64,000 nucleotides of DNA from an uncultured Clostridia bacterium (GCA_947630725.1 CANRIS010000001.1:185446-249445); one strand, 5' to 3'; counted from the stretch's first letter, positions 8,617 to 16,834 are shown. Notes: a model not told the origin generated them from the sequence alone. Program-made: numbers and translations.

Positions 8617-8652
8617 GTGTCTCCTTGTATTTGCCAAAAATATATGATAAAA
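8617..8652 (+). promoter_or_regulatory. possible promoter for the YycI-like gene
   Basis: A TTGTAT box is followed after 17 bases by TAAAAT, about 40 bases before the ATG at 8690. The -35 is weak. It lies back to back with the azlCD promoter. Confidence 0.35.
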
Positions 8653-8689
8653 TAAAAAAGAAACAGGATATAAGATTCGGAGGCGCAGT

Positions 8690-9547
8690 ATGAACTGGAA
8701 CAAAGCCAAAAACTACACCATTATTTTTCTTCTGCTTATGAATATCTGTCTTTTGGGACTTAATTTAACGAAGCTCTATTCGGACAGGCTCTCAAAGGCC
8801 GAGCTTTCAAACATATCAAAGGTGCTTGGCGACAACGGCATAACCGTAGAGGCTGAAATACCGAGAGGCAGCAGAAGTCTGTCACAGCTTGAGCTTGAAC
8901 AGGACAGCTTCGACCTCTTTGAGCTTGTGTCGGTGTTTTTCGGCTCCGATACGGATGTAAAGCGTACGGAAGAATTCAATGTGACTATTTTCAAATCGGG
9001 CAGCAAGAGTCTCAGGGTAAAGGAAAGAACGGTCATATACAACGATACCGAAAAATATACTGCGGCAGCGTCAGAGGCTCGCAGCACGGCGGCAGAATAT
9101 ATCGAAAGGCTCGACAGGCTTTTTCCCGGCTTTGTGTATGAGGGTACCTATACCGAGGGCAGCAGCATAGCCGTTGAATATGATATGTACTATAAGGACA
9201 ACAACTGTTTCAACAACTCCTGCGAGTTTTATTTTGACGAAAAAGAGGGTATGACCGTCACCATAAATTACCTTGAACCTCTGGGCTTTTCGGGTGTCAA
9301 GTCGGAGCTTTACAATGCGGATATAATACTTTTTTCGTTTATGAACAGCATAAGAGAATATTATCCCGATGAAAGGCTCACGGTCACGGAGCTTCAGCTC
9401 GGATATTTTGCCGATCTCAAAAACGAACCGGGAGGAGCCTCGGCTCTGCCATATTACAGAATAAAGGTAAGAGAAAACAACGACACCTATTATGTGAACG
9501 GCTACAACGCCAATTTTACGGCAGTTTTTAACAAAAGACAGTTATAG
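8690..9547 (+). CDS. yycI: YycI/WalI-like regulatory membrane protein
   Basis: A 285-residue protein with one N-terminal membrane anchor (about 8-28) and an extracytoplasmic domain. The opening MNWNKAKNYTIIFLLLMNI matches the start of YycI (WalI), the membrane protein that restrains the WalK kinase of the cell wall stress system. The following genes (murA, walJ, rlmH) support this, since Bacillus has walRKHI-walJ and rlmH nearby. walR, walK and walH themselves are not beside it. The ATG follows GGAGGCGCAGT. The overall sequence is divergent, so the family call rests on the N-terminus and context. Confidence 0.7.
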   Translation: MNWNKAKNYTIIFLLLMNICLLGLNLTKLYSDRLSKAELSNISKVLGDNGITVEAEIPRGSRSLSQLELEQDSFDLFELVSVFFGSDTDVKRTEEFNVTIFKSGSKSLRVKERTVIYNDTEKYTAAASEARSTAAEYIERLDRLFPGFVYEGTYTEGSSIAVEYDMYYKDNNCFNNSCEFYFDEKEGMTVTINYLEPLGFSGVKSELYNADIILFSFMNSIREYYPDERLTVTELQLGYFADLKNEPGGASALPYYRIKVRENNDTYYVNGYNANFTAVFNKRQL

Positions 9548-9580
9548 CGCTCTTTAAAATAAATTTTTTCACGGGTTTTC

Positions 9581-9609
9581 TTGACAAATCGAAAAAAACT
9601 CTTTAAAAT
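9581..9609 (+). promoter_or_regulatory. promoter for murA
   Basis: TTGACA at 9581-9586 is followed after 17 bases by TAAAAT at 9604-9609. A second TATAAT lies at 9623-9628 without a good -35. The leader to the murA start is about 145 bases. Confidence 0.7.
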
Positions 9610-9759
9610 ATATTGGATCAGTGATATAATATAAAATGGCAAGTGTGTCAAAAAGCTATAATATTGCCGTTTTTCAAAAAATATTGGAATTTTATCCGCC
9701 TGCCTTTTTCGCTTTGTCGAAGGGTGGGATATTATTATAAAAATGATATGGAGTGCGTT

Positions 9760-11103
9760 TTGAATATGGAATGTTTTGAAATAAAAGGTCAGCACAAGCT
9801 AAAGGGTATGGTCTCCATCAGCGGCGCAAAAAATGCCGCCGTTGCCATAATTCCTGCCGCAATAGCCGCAGAGGGCGTTTCGGTCATAGAAAATCTGCCT
9901 TCCATAGAGGACGTGACCTGTCTTATGAGATCTCTCGAAAATCTGGGCGCAAAATGCACCCTTTCGGACGAGACTACCCTCATCATAGACGCAAGAAAGG
10001 TCAACTCCTGTATGGCTGTTGACGAGTCTGTCAGAAAAATAAGAGCCTCCTACTATCTTATGGGCGCCCTTCTGGGTCGTTTCGGCCATGCCGAGGTTGC
10101 CCTGCCGGGAGGCTGCAACTTCGGAGAAAGACCCATAGATCAGCATCTTAAGGGCTTTCGTATGATGGGCGCAAGAATAGATGCAAGCGACGACAGAGTT
10201 ATAAAGCTTGATGTAAACGGCAGACTGCACGGTGCAAACATATATCTGGACGTTGCCTCTGTGGGAGCCACAATAAACATAATGATAGCCGCTGTCAGGG
10301 CAAAGGGAAAAACCGTCATCGAAAATGCCGCAAAGGAGCCGCATATTGTCGATACAGCCAACTTTCTCAATATGCTCGGAGCCAATATAAAGGGAGCCGG
10401 CACCGATGTAATAAGAATACAGGGTGTGGACAGGCTCCACGGAGGAGAATATACCATTATACCCGATCAGATAGAGGCAGGCACATATATGATATGCGGC
10501 GCAATAACGGGAGGAGACATAACAGTCAAAAACCTCATCCCCAAGCATATGGACTCCCTCAGCGCAAAGCTTGAAGAAATGGGCTGCCGTATAATAGAGG
10601 GCGACGACTACATAAGAGTCATTTCGGACGGAAGGCTCTATCCCACAAACATAAAAACTATGGTTTATCCCGGTTTCCCCACCGATCTTCAGCCCCAGAT
10701 AACGGCTCTCCTCAGTATAGCCGATGGCAGAAGCAGGGTTATAGAAAATGTGTGGGAGACACGGTATCAGTACATAGAGGAGCTTAGAAAATTCGGCGTA
10801 AACGTAGAGGTAACGGGTCGTGAGGCAGTTATCGTAGGCACAAAGGAGCTTGTCGGAGCCAGGGTTTCAGCCACCGACTTAAGAGCAGGAGCAGCCATGG
10901 TTATTGCGGCTCTGGCAGCAAAGGGTACCTCAATAATAAGCAACGTAAGGTTCATAGACAGAGGTTATGCCAACATCGAAGAAAAGCTCCGTTCTCTCGG
11001 AGCCGAAATAAGGCGTATCAAAAAGGACGAAATGAACGAAAATATTATTTCCGTAAGTCTGCCGGATGGAGTTCCCGTCAGCGCAGCAGGTCGCAAGGTG
11101 TAA
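9760..11103 (+). CDS. murA: UDP-N-acetylglucosamine 1-carboxyvinyltransferase
   Basis: This enzyme adds enolpyruvate from PEP to UDP-GlcNAc, the first committed step of peptidoglycan synthesis. It is about 447 residues. The UDP-sugar site GAKNA is at 22-26, and the catalytic Cys119, the residue attacked by fosfomycin, sits in LPGGCNFGERPIDQHL. I chose TTG 9760 (six bases after a GGAG) over ATG 9766. The open frame runs back to 9643, but those residues are unlike MurA. It sits between the YycI-like gene and walJ, where Bacillus has no murA. Confidence 0.94.
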   Translation: MNMECFEIKGQHKLKGMVSISGAKNAAVAIIPAAIAAEGVSVIENLPSIEDVTCLMRSLENLGAKCTLSDETTLIIDARKVNSCMAVDESVRKIRASYYLMGALLGRFGHAEVALPGGCNFGERPIDQHLKGFRMMGARIDASDDRVIKLDVNGRLHGANIYLDVASVGATINIMIAAVRAKGKTVIENAAKEPHIVDTANFLNMLGANIKGAGTDVIRIQGVDRLHGGEYTIIPDQIEAGTYMICGAITGGDITVKNLIPKHMDSLSAKLEEMGCRIIEGDDYIRVISDGRLYPTNIKTMVYPGFPTDLQPQITALLSIADGRSRVIENVWETRYQYIEELRKFGVNVEVTGREAVIVGTKELVGARVSATDLRAGAAMVIAALAAKGTSIISNVRFIDRGYANIEEKLRSLGAEIRRIKKDEMNENIISVSLPDGVPVSAAGRKV

Positions 11104-11106
11104 AAT

Positions 11107-11904
11107 ATGTCTTTGGAATTTGCAACAATTGCCAGCGGATCGGACGGAAACTGTGTATATGTGGGTACGAAATATACCAAAATATTGGTGGACGCAGGCA
11201 TCAGCGGCAAAAGCATAGAAGCAGGCCTCAACGCCATCGGCGTGTCGGGGAGCGAAATAGACGCTCTCTTCATCACTCACGAACACTCCGACCATATAAA
11301 GGGCGCAGGGGTCTTTACAAGAAAATACGGCACCCCCATATACGCCACATACGGCACATGGAACGGCGGAGAATATAAAATGGGGAAGATAAACCCCCTT
11401 TCGAGAATGGTCGTAAGCAGCGGCGAAAACATAATAATAAACGACATTTGTCTCTGCCCCTTCGATATTCCCCACGATGCAAACGAGCCTGTGGGATACA
11501 ACATAATGACCGACAGACACAAGGTCACCATAGCCACCGATATAGGCCACGTCACAAAAACGGTTCTGGACAGCCTTTCGGAGAGCAATATACTCCTTCT
11601 CGAAAGCAATCACGATGTCGATATGCTTATAAATGGCTCCTATCCCGAACCTCTCAAAAGACGTATCTACGGAGACGAGGGACACTTGAGCAACGAAACC
11701 GCAGGAAAGCTTTTGGCATGTGTAATGTGTGGAAAGCTCTCAAATGTGGTCTTGGGGCACTTAAGCAAGGAAAACAACACGGAAAAGCTGGCTTATGATA
11801 CGGTAGAATCCATACTTAATAAATACAAAATAAAATTAGGCACTTATCTTAATATGTCCGTAGCCCCAAGGAGCGGCGTTGCGGAAATAATCGAGCTTGA
11901 ATAA
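11107..11904 (+). CDS. walJ: WalJ/YycJ metallo-beta-lactamase-fold hydrolase
   Basis: A 265-residue MBL-fold protein. The metal ligands are in THEHSDH (near 57-63), and DIPHDANEPVGY and LLLESNHD follow as in YycJ/WalJ. WalJ is predicted to be a nuclease-like hydrolase tied to the WalRK cell wall and division pathway; the exact substrate is unsettled. It starts 3 bases after murA. Confidence 0.9.
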   Translation: MSLEFATIASGSDGNCVYVGTKYTKILVDAGISGKSIEAGLNAIGVSGSEIDALFITHEHSDHIKGAGVFTRKYGTPIYATYGTWNGGEYKMGKINPLSRMVVSSGENIIINDICLCPFDIPHDANEPVGYNIMTDRHKVTIATDIGHVTKTVLDSLSESNILLLESNHDVDMLINGSYPEPLKRRIYGDEGHLSNETAGKLLACVMCGKLSNVVLGHLSKENNTEKLAYDTVESILNKYKIKLGTYLNMSVAPRSGVAEIIELE

Positions 11905-11920
11905 AAAAAACATAATAAAT

Positions 11921-12397
11921 ATGAAAATAACTATACTTTGCGTGGGGAAAATAAAAGAAAAATTTTTCAGAGATGCCCTCGCCGAATACACAAAAAGACT
12001 TTCGGGGTATGCAAATATCAATATAATCGAGGTTCCCGATGAAAAAGCTCCCGAAAATCTCAGCGTGGGAGAGGCTCTTCTCATAAAGGAAAAAGAGGGA
12101 GAAAGACTTCTGAAAAAAATAAGCGGCGGCTTTGTCGTTCCCCTTGCGATAGAGGGAAGAGAGCTGTCCAGCGAGGAGCTGGCAGAGCTTATAAGAAAAA
12201 AAGGAGTCGAAGGCACAAGCCACATTACGTTTATAATAGGCGGTTCTCTCGGACTTTCAGAAAATGTAATGAAAAAAGGCGACTTAAGCCTCTCCTTTTC
12301 CAAAATGACATTTCCTCATCAGCTTATGAGGATAATTCTCTGCGAACAGATATACAGGGCTTTCAGAATAATCAGAGGAGAGCCATATCATAAATAG
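11921..12397 (+). CDS. rlmH: 23S rRNA (pseudouridine1915-N3)-methyltransferase RlmH
   Basis: RlmH methylates pseudouridine 1915 in helix 69 of 23S rRNA using S-adenosylmethionine. The 158 residues match the family, with MKITILCVGKIKEKFFRDAL at the start and the SPOUT knot motifs FIIGGSLGLSENV and LSFSKMTFPHQLMRIILCEQIYRAF. I chose ATG 11921 by homology, although no good ribosome site precedes it. A TTG at 11897 inside walJ is the other in-frame option, and coupling to walJ is likely. Confidence 0.95.
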   Translation: MKITILCVGKIKEKFFRDALAEYTKRLSGYANINIIEVPDEKAPENLSVGEALLIKEKEGERLLKKISGGFVVPLAIEGRELSSEELAELIRKKGVEGTSHITFIIGGSLGLSENVMKKGDLSLSFSKMTFPHQLMRIILCEQIYRAFRIIRGEPYHK

Positions 12398-12410
12398 GAG
12401 GTAAAAAAAT

Positions 12411-12656
12411 ATGGAATACAAAACAAAAGGTGTCTGCGCAATGCAGATAAAATTTGATGTTGAGGACAACAAGGTACACAATGTAGCCTTTGTGGGAGGC
12501 TGCGGAGGAAACACACAGGGCGTCTCAAGACTTATAGAGGGTATGGACGTTGACGAGGCCATAAAAAGGCTCAAGGGCATACGCTGCGGTTTTAAGCCCA
12601 CATCCTGCCCCGATCAGCTTGCAAGAGCGCTCGAAGAGTGGAAGGCTCAGAGCTGA
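12411..12656 (+). CDS. TSCPD domain protein (TIGR03905 type)
   Basis: An 81-residue protein that fits the small stand-alone TSCPD family. Its motifs are GVCAMQIKFDV, FVGGCGGNTQGVSRLIEGM and the name-giving TSCPDQLARAL near the C-terminus. TSCPD domains also occur at the end of some ribonucleotide reductases, but the role of the free domain is not known. The conserved cysteines suggest metal binding. The ATG follows AGGAGGT, 13 bases after the rlmH stop, and a terminator follows. Confidence 0.9.
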   Translation: MEYKTKGVCAMQIKFDVEDNKVHNVAFVGGCGGNTQGVSRLIEGMDVDEAIKRLKGIRCGFKPTSCPDQLARALEEWKAQS

Positions 12657-12684
12657 CCTCCTGCGAAAATTTTAATCACAACAC

Positions 12685-12713
12685 GAAGGATCCGTCACAG
12701 CACGGATCTTTTT
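12685..12713 (+). terminator. terminator after the TSCPD gene
   Basis: AAGGATCCGT at about 12686-12695 pairs with ACGGATCTT at 12702-12710 and is followed by a T-run. Confidence 0.85.
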
Positions 12714-12786
12714 CTGTATATACAGGGATATAAAAGCGGGCGCAAAGATCAATGTATAATATTTTAAAAAAATTTTTTACCGATAC

Positions 12787-12815
12787 TTGACATATGAAAA
12801 TCTATGTGATATTAT
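12787..12815 (+). promoter_or_regulatory. promoter of the T-box leader
   Basis: TTGACA at 12787-12792, a 17-base spacer, then TATTAT at 12810-12815, about 25 bases before the first T-box stem. Confidence 0.8.
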
Positions 12816-12837
12816 TTATGTGTTGAATAAACCGATG

Positions 12838-13080
12838 AGGCAGAGAAAAATCGTATGCGGCATTCTAAGCGAGCGGATTATGGTGTGAGTTCCGTACTGT
12901 CGGACGAATAATATGGACTGCTGAGGGCGGCGTTAAATGCGCCGACGTGTTGGCTTGCGTAAATAGCCGGGGATATGGAGGTATCTCGCTGAGGGGCTGT
13001 CAAAAGCCCGAAACAAGGTGGCACCGCGGAAATGAAATTTTCGCCCTTGATTTGCAATATGCATATCAGGGGCTTTTTTA
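12838..13080 (+). promoter_or_regulatory. T-box riboswitch leader, probably tRNA-Trp specific
   Basis: The 15-base T-box AAGGTGGCACCGCGG is at 13015-13029. It is followed by a terminator hairpin (GCCCTTGAT... with ...ATCAGGGGC, 13043-13073) and TTTTTTA. Upstream, the apical motif TTATGGTGTGAG lies at about 12882-12892, and a TGG at 12914-12916 followed by ACTGCTGAG fits the specifier position. The T-box bulge reads TGGC, whose last base would pair with discriminator G73, the base found in bacterial tRNA-Trp. With a TrpB gene downstream, uncharged tRNA-Trp should prevent termination. Confidence 0.92.
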
Positions 13081-13142
13081 TTCCCCAATATCCCATTTTT
13101 CAAATTCACAATATTTTATTTTTATGAAAGGATGAATGGAAA

Positions 13143-14513
13143 ATGTCAAAAATACCTTACAAAACCTATCTTGAAGAACACGAAATGCCTACAAGCTGGT
13201 ACAATATACGTTCGGCTATGAAAAACAAGCCGGCTCCCCTTCTCAACCCCGGCACATTGGAGCCTATGACTGCCGCTGAGCTTTCGGGTGTATTCTGCGA
13301 GGATCTCGTTGCTCAGGAGCTTGACAATGATACCGAATATTATCCCATACCCAAAGAAATTCAGGACTTCTACAAAATGTACCGTCCTTCTCCCCTTGTA
13401 AGAGCTTATTGTCTCGAAAAAAAGCTTGACACTCCCGCAAAAATCTATTATAAGTTTGAGGGAAACAACACAAGCGGCAGCCACAAGCTCAACTCTGCCA
13501 TCGCTCAGGCTTATTATGCAAAAAAGCAGGGTCTTAAGGGCGTAACGACCGAAACAGGTGCAGGTCAGTGGGGTACTGCTCTTTCAATGGCATGCGCATA
13601 TTTCGACCTTGACTGCAAGGTATATATGGTAAAGGTATCGTATGAGCAGAAGCCCTTCCGCCGTGAGGTTATGAGGACATACGGCGCATCGGTAACACCT
13701 TCTCCCTCAATGGATACAGAGGTAGGAAAGAAAATACTTGCAGAGCATCCCGGCACAACGGGAAGTCTTGGCTGCGCTATATCAGAGGCTGTAGAAAAGG
13801 CAGTTACGACCGAAGGCTACAGATATGTACTCGGCAGCGTGCTCAATCAGGTTCTTCTGCACCAGTCGATAATCGGTCTCGAAACAAAGGCTGCTCTTGA
13901 CAAGATTGGCGAAAAGGCCGATATAATAATAGGCTGCGCAGGCGGCGGCTCCAACCTCGGCGGACTTATTGCGCCCTTTATGGGAGAAAAGCTCAAGGGA
14001 GAAAACGACTATCGTATCATAGCCGTAGAGCCTGCATCGTGTCCGAGCCTTACAAGAGGCACATACGCTTATGACTTCTGCGACACCGGTATGGTATGTC
14101 CCCTTGCAAAAATGTATACACTGGGCAGCGGCTTTATACCTGCCCCCAACCACGCAGGCGGTCTGAGATACCACGGAATGAGTTCAATACTTTCTCAGCT
14201 TTATGATGACGGACTTATCGAGGCTACATCATATGCCCAGACATCCGTATTTGAGGCTGCTGAGCTTTTTGCACGCAGTGAGGGTATACTTCCCGCGCCC
14301 GAAAGCAGCCACGCTATCAAGTGCGCAATTGACGAGGCTCTTAAGTGCAAGGCTGACGGCACCGAAAAGACCATCGTATTCGGCCTCACGGGCACAGGCT
14401 ATTTCGACCTTGTGGCATACGAACAGTTCCACGACAACAAAATGACAGACTATATCCCCACAGACGAAGAGCTGGCAGAGAGCATCAGCAAGCTCCCCAA
14501 AACAAACAAATAA
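13143..14513 (+). CDS. trpB: TrpB2-type tryptophan synthase beta chain
   Basis: This PLP enzyme condenses indole with serine to make tryptophan. The 456 residues and the extended N-terminus (residues 1-90) mark the TrpB2 form. KFEGNNTSGSHKLNSA carries the PLP lysine (HK), and ETGAGQWGTAL and GCAGGGSNLGG bind cofactor and phosphate. There is no trpA or other trp gene beside it, so the protein probably uses free indole or works with a distant TrpA. The T-box leader ends about 60 bases upstream. The RBS (AAAGGATG) is moderate. Confidence 0.95.
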   Translation: MSKIPYKTYLEEHEMPTSWYNIRSAMKNKPAPLLNPGTLEPMTAAELSGVFCEDLVAQELDNDTEYYPIPKEIQDFYKMYRPSPLVRAYCLEKKLDTPAKIYYKFEGNNTSGSHKLNSAIAQAYYAKKQGLKGVTTETGAGQWGTALSMACAYFDLDCKVYMVKVSYEQKPFRREVMRTYGASVTPSPSMDTEVGKKILAEHPGTTGSLGCAISEAVEKAVTTEGYRYVLGSVLNQVLLHQSIIGLETKAALDKIGEKADIIIGCAGGGSNLGGLIAPFMGEKLKGENDYRIIAVEPASCPSLTRGTYAYDFCDTGMVCPLAKMYTLGSGFIPAPNHAGGLRYHGMSSILSQLYDDGLIEATSYAQTSVFEAAELFARSEGILPAPESSHAIKCAIDEALKCKADGTEKTIVFGLTGTGYFDLVAYEQFHDNKMTDYIPTDEELAESISKLPKTNK

Positions 14514-14559
14514 TCACCCATTCTCTATAATTATACAATTTAAACAATAAAACACGGTC

Positions 14560-14600
14560 AATAAGGGCTTTTCACAAAAGAAAGCCCTTATTTTTTATTT
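14560..14600 (+). terminator. terminator after trpB2
   Basis: AATAAGGGCTTT (14560-14571) pairs with AAAGCCCTTATT (14581-14592), followed by TTTTATTTT. The strong stem also separates the housekeeping block from the AT-rich patch that follows. Confidence 0.9.
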
Positions 14601-14680
14601 TGCCTGTACCGCCCACCAAAAGTCAGATCAAAATCTAATAACAGTAAATCAGTTTTTTATTACAAATTATAGTTTTTATA

Positions 14681-14708
14681 TTGAAAATATAGTCAAAAAT
14701 GATAAAAT
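14681..14708 (+). promoter_or_regulatory. promoter for the TIR gene
   Basis: TTGAAA at 14681-14686, a 16-base spacer, then TAAAAT at 14703-14708, 43 bases before the ATG. Confidence 0.6.
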
Positions 14709-14750
14709 AAATAGTATCAAAATATTTTACAAACGGAAGGTGAGATAAAT

Positions 14751-15743
14751 ATGAAAATATTTTTAAGTCATTCTACAAAAAATAAAAAAATTGCCTTGAA
14801 ATTTGCGGATTTTTTGGAATCTCTTTCCGGTGAAATTGAGGTTTTCTGTTCGTCAGAAAAGGAAAACATATCAACGGGGCAGAATTTTAACAAAGTTATT
14901 TTTTCAGAGCTTAGTTTATGTAATGTTTTCATTCCGTTATTAAGCAAAGAATTTTTTGAAAGTAAATACTGTATGTTTGAACTGGGTTTTGCTTATTGCT
15001 ATTATTGTACGAGAGACAATATGCAGGATGAATACATTCTTCCTTTCCTGCTGCCCCCTCTGTCTAAAGAAGAAGCATTAAAGGGTACGCCTTTGGCAGA
15101 TATGCAAATATCGGAAATAAACAAAAAGGAAAGTATGCATAATTTGATTCAATGGCTAAAAGGGAAAAATAACATAGATATTGTTGCAAAAGCAAACAGC
15201 AAGGCAAGTTTATGCGTTTCTGAAATAGAACAAATACTTCTGCAAGAACAAAATTTTTATAAAAACGCAAGAATAATAGCTTGTTGTGATATGAGCAATC
15301 AACTTGATGATGTCAGAGAAAATGACATAATCAATTATAATTCGGACAAAGGTTCTATTGTTGTGAACTATGACTTTAATCCCAAGAAGCATAAAAGATT
15401 AAAAAGGGCTTCTTTTATAAGCCTTGTATTGGGTTTTGTTGATAGAATAGATATATTAAAATATTTAAAAGTAAATATCAACTCTAATTTTAGATTTTTG
15501 TTGACAAATTCAACAGGCTCTCTTAAAAATATATTCGTTGAATTTAAGTATTCAGATACTCACAATATATTAAAAAAATTTGAAATTCCGCTTGAGGCCG
15601 GAGAAAATAGCATAAGTATTTCTTTGGCTGAAATGAAAAGCGATGCATTGGCTAAAATTACGGAAATCTGTTTTGTTGTACACCCTACCGATGTTTATGA
15701 CGATAGGGGCACATATTGCATAAGCAATATTGAAATATCATAA
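14751..15743 (+). CDS. TIR-domain protein with a beta-rich C-terminal domain
   Basis: A 330-residue soluble protein. Residues 1-140 form a TIR domain: MKIFLSHSTKNKK is the first strand and loop, and YCMFELGFAYCY places Glu77 where the catalytic glutamate of NAD-cleaving TIRs lies. Residues 205-330 look like a beta-sandwich (FRFLLTNSTG, FVEFKYSD, SISISLAEM, ITEICFVVHP, YCISNIEIS), as in galactose-binding-like modules. Bacterial TIRs often act as NADase effectors in phage defence, but no Thoeris or CBASS partner is adjacent. Codon use is AT-rich against its neighbours, suggesting transfer. The ATG follows GGAAGGTGAG. Confidence 0.85.
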   Translation: MKIFLSHSTKNKKIALKFADFLESLSGEIEVFCSSEKENISTGQNFNKVIFSELSLCNVFIPLLSKEFFESKYCMFELGFAYCYYCTRDNMQDEYILPFLLPPLSKEEALKGTPLADMQISEINKKESMHNLIQWLKGKNNIDIVAKANSKASLCVSEIEQILLQEQNFYKNARIIACCDMSNQLDDVRENDIINYNSDKGSIVVNYDFNPKKHKRLKRASFISLVLGFVDRIDILKYLKVNINSNFRFLLTNSTGSLKNIFVEFKYSDTHNILKKFEIPLEAGENSISISLAEMKSDALAKITEICFVVHPTDVYDDRGTYCISNIEIS

Positions 15744-15888
15744 ATTTGGTTATATATGCTATTGATTTTTCTAATTATTGATTGGCATATGGATATTTAT
15801 GGAAGACAAGACGAAATATAACTATTGTCGTTATCGGGCAGCAGTTTTCTCTGTTGGGCTGTCGGACTATTCGGCAGAGTATATATAA

Positions 15889-15907
15889 ATGTTATAATAT
15901 ATTTAAG
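15889..15907 (+). repeat. 19-base direct repeat, left copy
   Basis: ATGTTATAATATATTTAAG is repeated exactly at 16123-16141. The two copies bracket the GC-rich multi-hairpin element. The following bases (ATATATTAATAT against TATAAATTGATAT) are also similar. Each copy holds a TATAAT-like box. Confidence 0.8.
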
Positions 15908-15965
15908 ATATATTAATATCAGACGATAAAGCACTCAGGCAAAATTGAATAAACGGGCTGCTCAC

Positions 15966-16120
15966 GCCTTTGTTCCCGAAGTACCTTCGGTACTTCTGTC
16001 GCAAAGGCGGAGCCGTATGGGGGCGGCGCTCCGAGACGACAAAGTCGTCTCGGAGCTGCCCCTGCCGCCTGCGGCGGCAGGGGCGTACTTTTTGTCCGTA
16101 GGACAAAAAGTACGCCGCCC
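15966..16120. repeat. GC-rich multi-hairpin element, copy 1
   Basis: Four perfect hairpins with three-base loops: 15978-15996 (GAAGTACC arm, inside a GCCTTTG/CAAAGGC stem at 15966-15972 and 16002-16008), 16029-16055 (CTCCGAGACGAC arm), 16058-16084 (GCCCCTGCCGCC arm) and 16085-16113 (GTACTTTTTGTCC arm). The last three are closed by an outer stem, GGGCGGC at 16021-16027 with GCCGCCC at 16114-16120. The same layout recurs at 61945-62094 with paired base changes. Most of the 428-base gap between the TIR gene and the next gene is this element; 15744-15888 is AT-rich and shows nothing else. Confidence 0.85.
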
Positions 16121-16122
16121 AT

Positions 16123-16141
16123 ATGTTATAATATATTTAAG
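16123..16141 (+). repeat. 19-base direct repeat, right copy
   Basis: An exact second copy of the sequence at 15889-15907. Its TATAAT (16127-16132) lies 40 bases before the ATG at 16172, so it could serve as a -10 box for that gene, although no good -35 is seen. Confidence 0.75.
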
Positions 16142-16171
16142 TATAAATTGATATTTGTGAGGTGAAAATAA

Positions 16172-16678
16172 ATGAAAAAATTTTCTATTGATGCGACAAA
16201 CCTGCATTGGATAGACGGTACCGCAGACTATCCCCATGATCTGTGTTTGCACGGAGACGCAACTGCGTATATCGGAAACGAACGATTTGATTATGATGCC
16301 ACAGTCAGCGCCTCTGCTCTGTATTTGTTAAAAACATTGACTGAGGATCATATTATCAACCATGATAATCAAATGCTGCCATGCTGCGGACATTTTTTTG
16401 TTCCCGATGAAAAACTCGAAAATGTAGTAATAAGCGGTTGTGACAACGGAATTGATTGGACGGTAAAGCATTCGGGCAAAAATGTTATTTTGATTACCGA
16501 AAAAGGGAGAAAAACGAAGCTTCCTTTGGAGGAGTATAAACAAGAGGTATATAAATTTGCAGATAAGATTGAGAATTATTACAAAATATGTTCTCCTAAA
16601 ATTGTGCCGAAAGAAGAGTTTTACCGCAATGGATATATTGCATTCTGGAATGAATGGCACAGGCGAAGAAATGCCTGA
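16172..16678 (+). CDS. hypothetical protein, unrecognised
   Basis: A 168-residue acidic-to-neutral soluble protein with no signal peptide or membrane segment. I do not recognise the family. Visible features are a beta-rich N-terminal half (LHWIDG, CLHGDATAYIGNERFDYDATVS), a CCGHFFVPDEKLEN segment near 70, and a helical, basic end (YIAFWNEWHRRRNA). The ATG follows GAGGTG. It is downstream of the multi-hairpin element in the AT-rich patch. The length and features resemble some small immunity-like proteins, but that is only an impression. Confidence 0.65.
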   Translation: MKKFSIDATNLHWIDGTADYPHDLCLHGDATAYIGNERFDYDATVSASALYLLKTLTEDHIINHDNQMLPCCGHFFVPDEKLENVVISGCDNGIDWTVKHSGKNVILITEKGRKTKLPLEEYKQEVYKFADKIENYYKICSPKIVPKEEFYRNGYIAFWNEWHRRRNA

Positions 16679-16737
16679 ATCCCCGTATATCACGGCGTGT
16701 GGGAAAATCATACTTTTTGACGTTTTGCGGTTCGGCA

Positions 16738-16766
16738 TTGAAAATACAGTGGTATCGTGATATAAT
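16738..16766 (+). promoter_or_regulatory. promoter for the DUF3089 lipoprotein
   Basis: TTGAAA at 16738-16743, 17-base spacer, TATAAT at 16761-16766, about 70 bases before the start codon. Confidence 0.75.
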
Positions 16767-16834
16767 AGGCTAAAGAAAGCTTTACGCCGTATTTGGCGAC
16801 GTTGGGTCATATAAAAAAGGAGTGGGATCATAAT

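Noticed and set aside
9643..9759. N-terminal extension of murA
   Set aside because: The frame is open, but the 39 residues are unlike MurA and lie in the leader behind the promoter; the TTG at 9760 has a spaced GGAG.
15966..16120. CRISPR array or attC/integron site
   Set aside because: There are no equal-length repeats with spacers and no integrase or cas gene; the repeats are hairpins with different arms.
15945..16151. Short open frames across the multi-hairpin element
   Set aside because: They exist on both strands because palindromes lack stops; none has a ribosome site or codon pattern.
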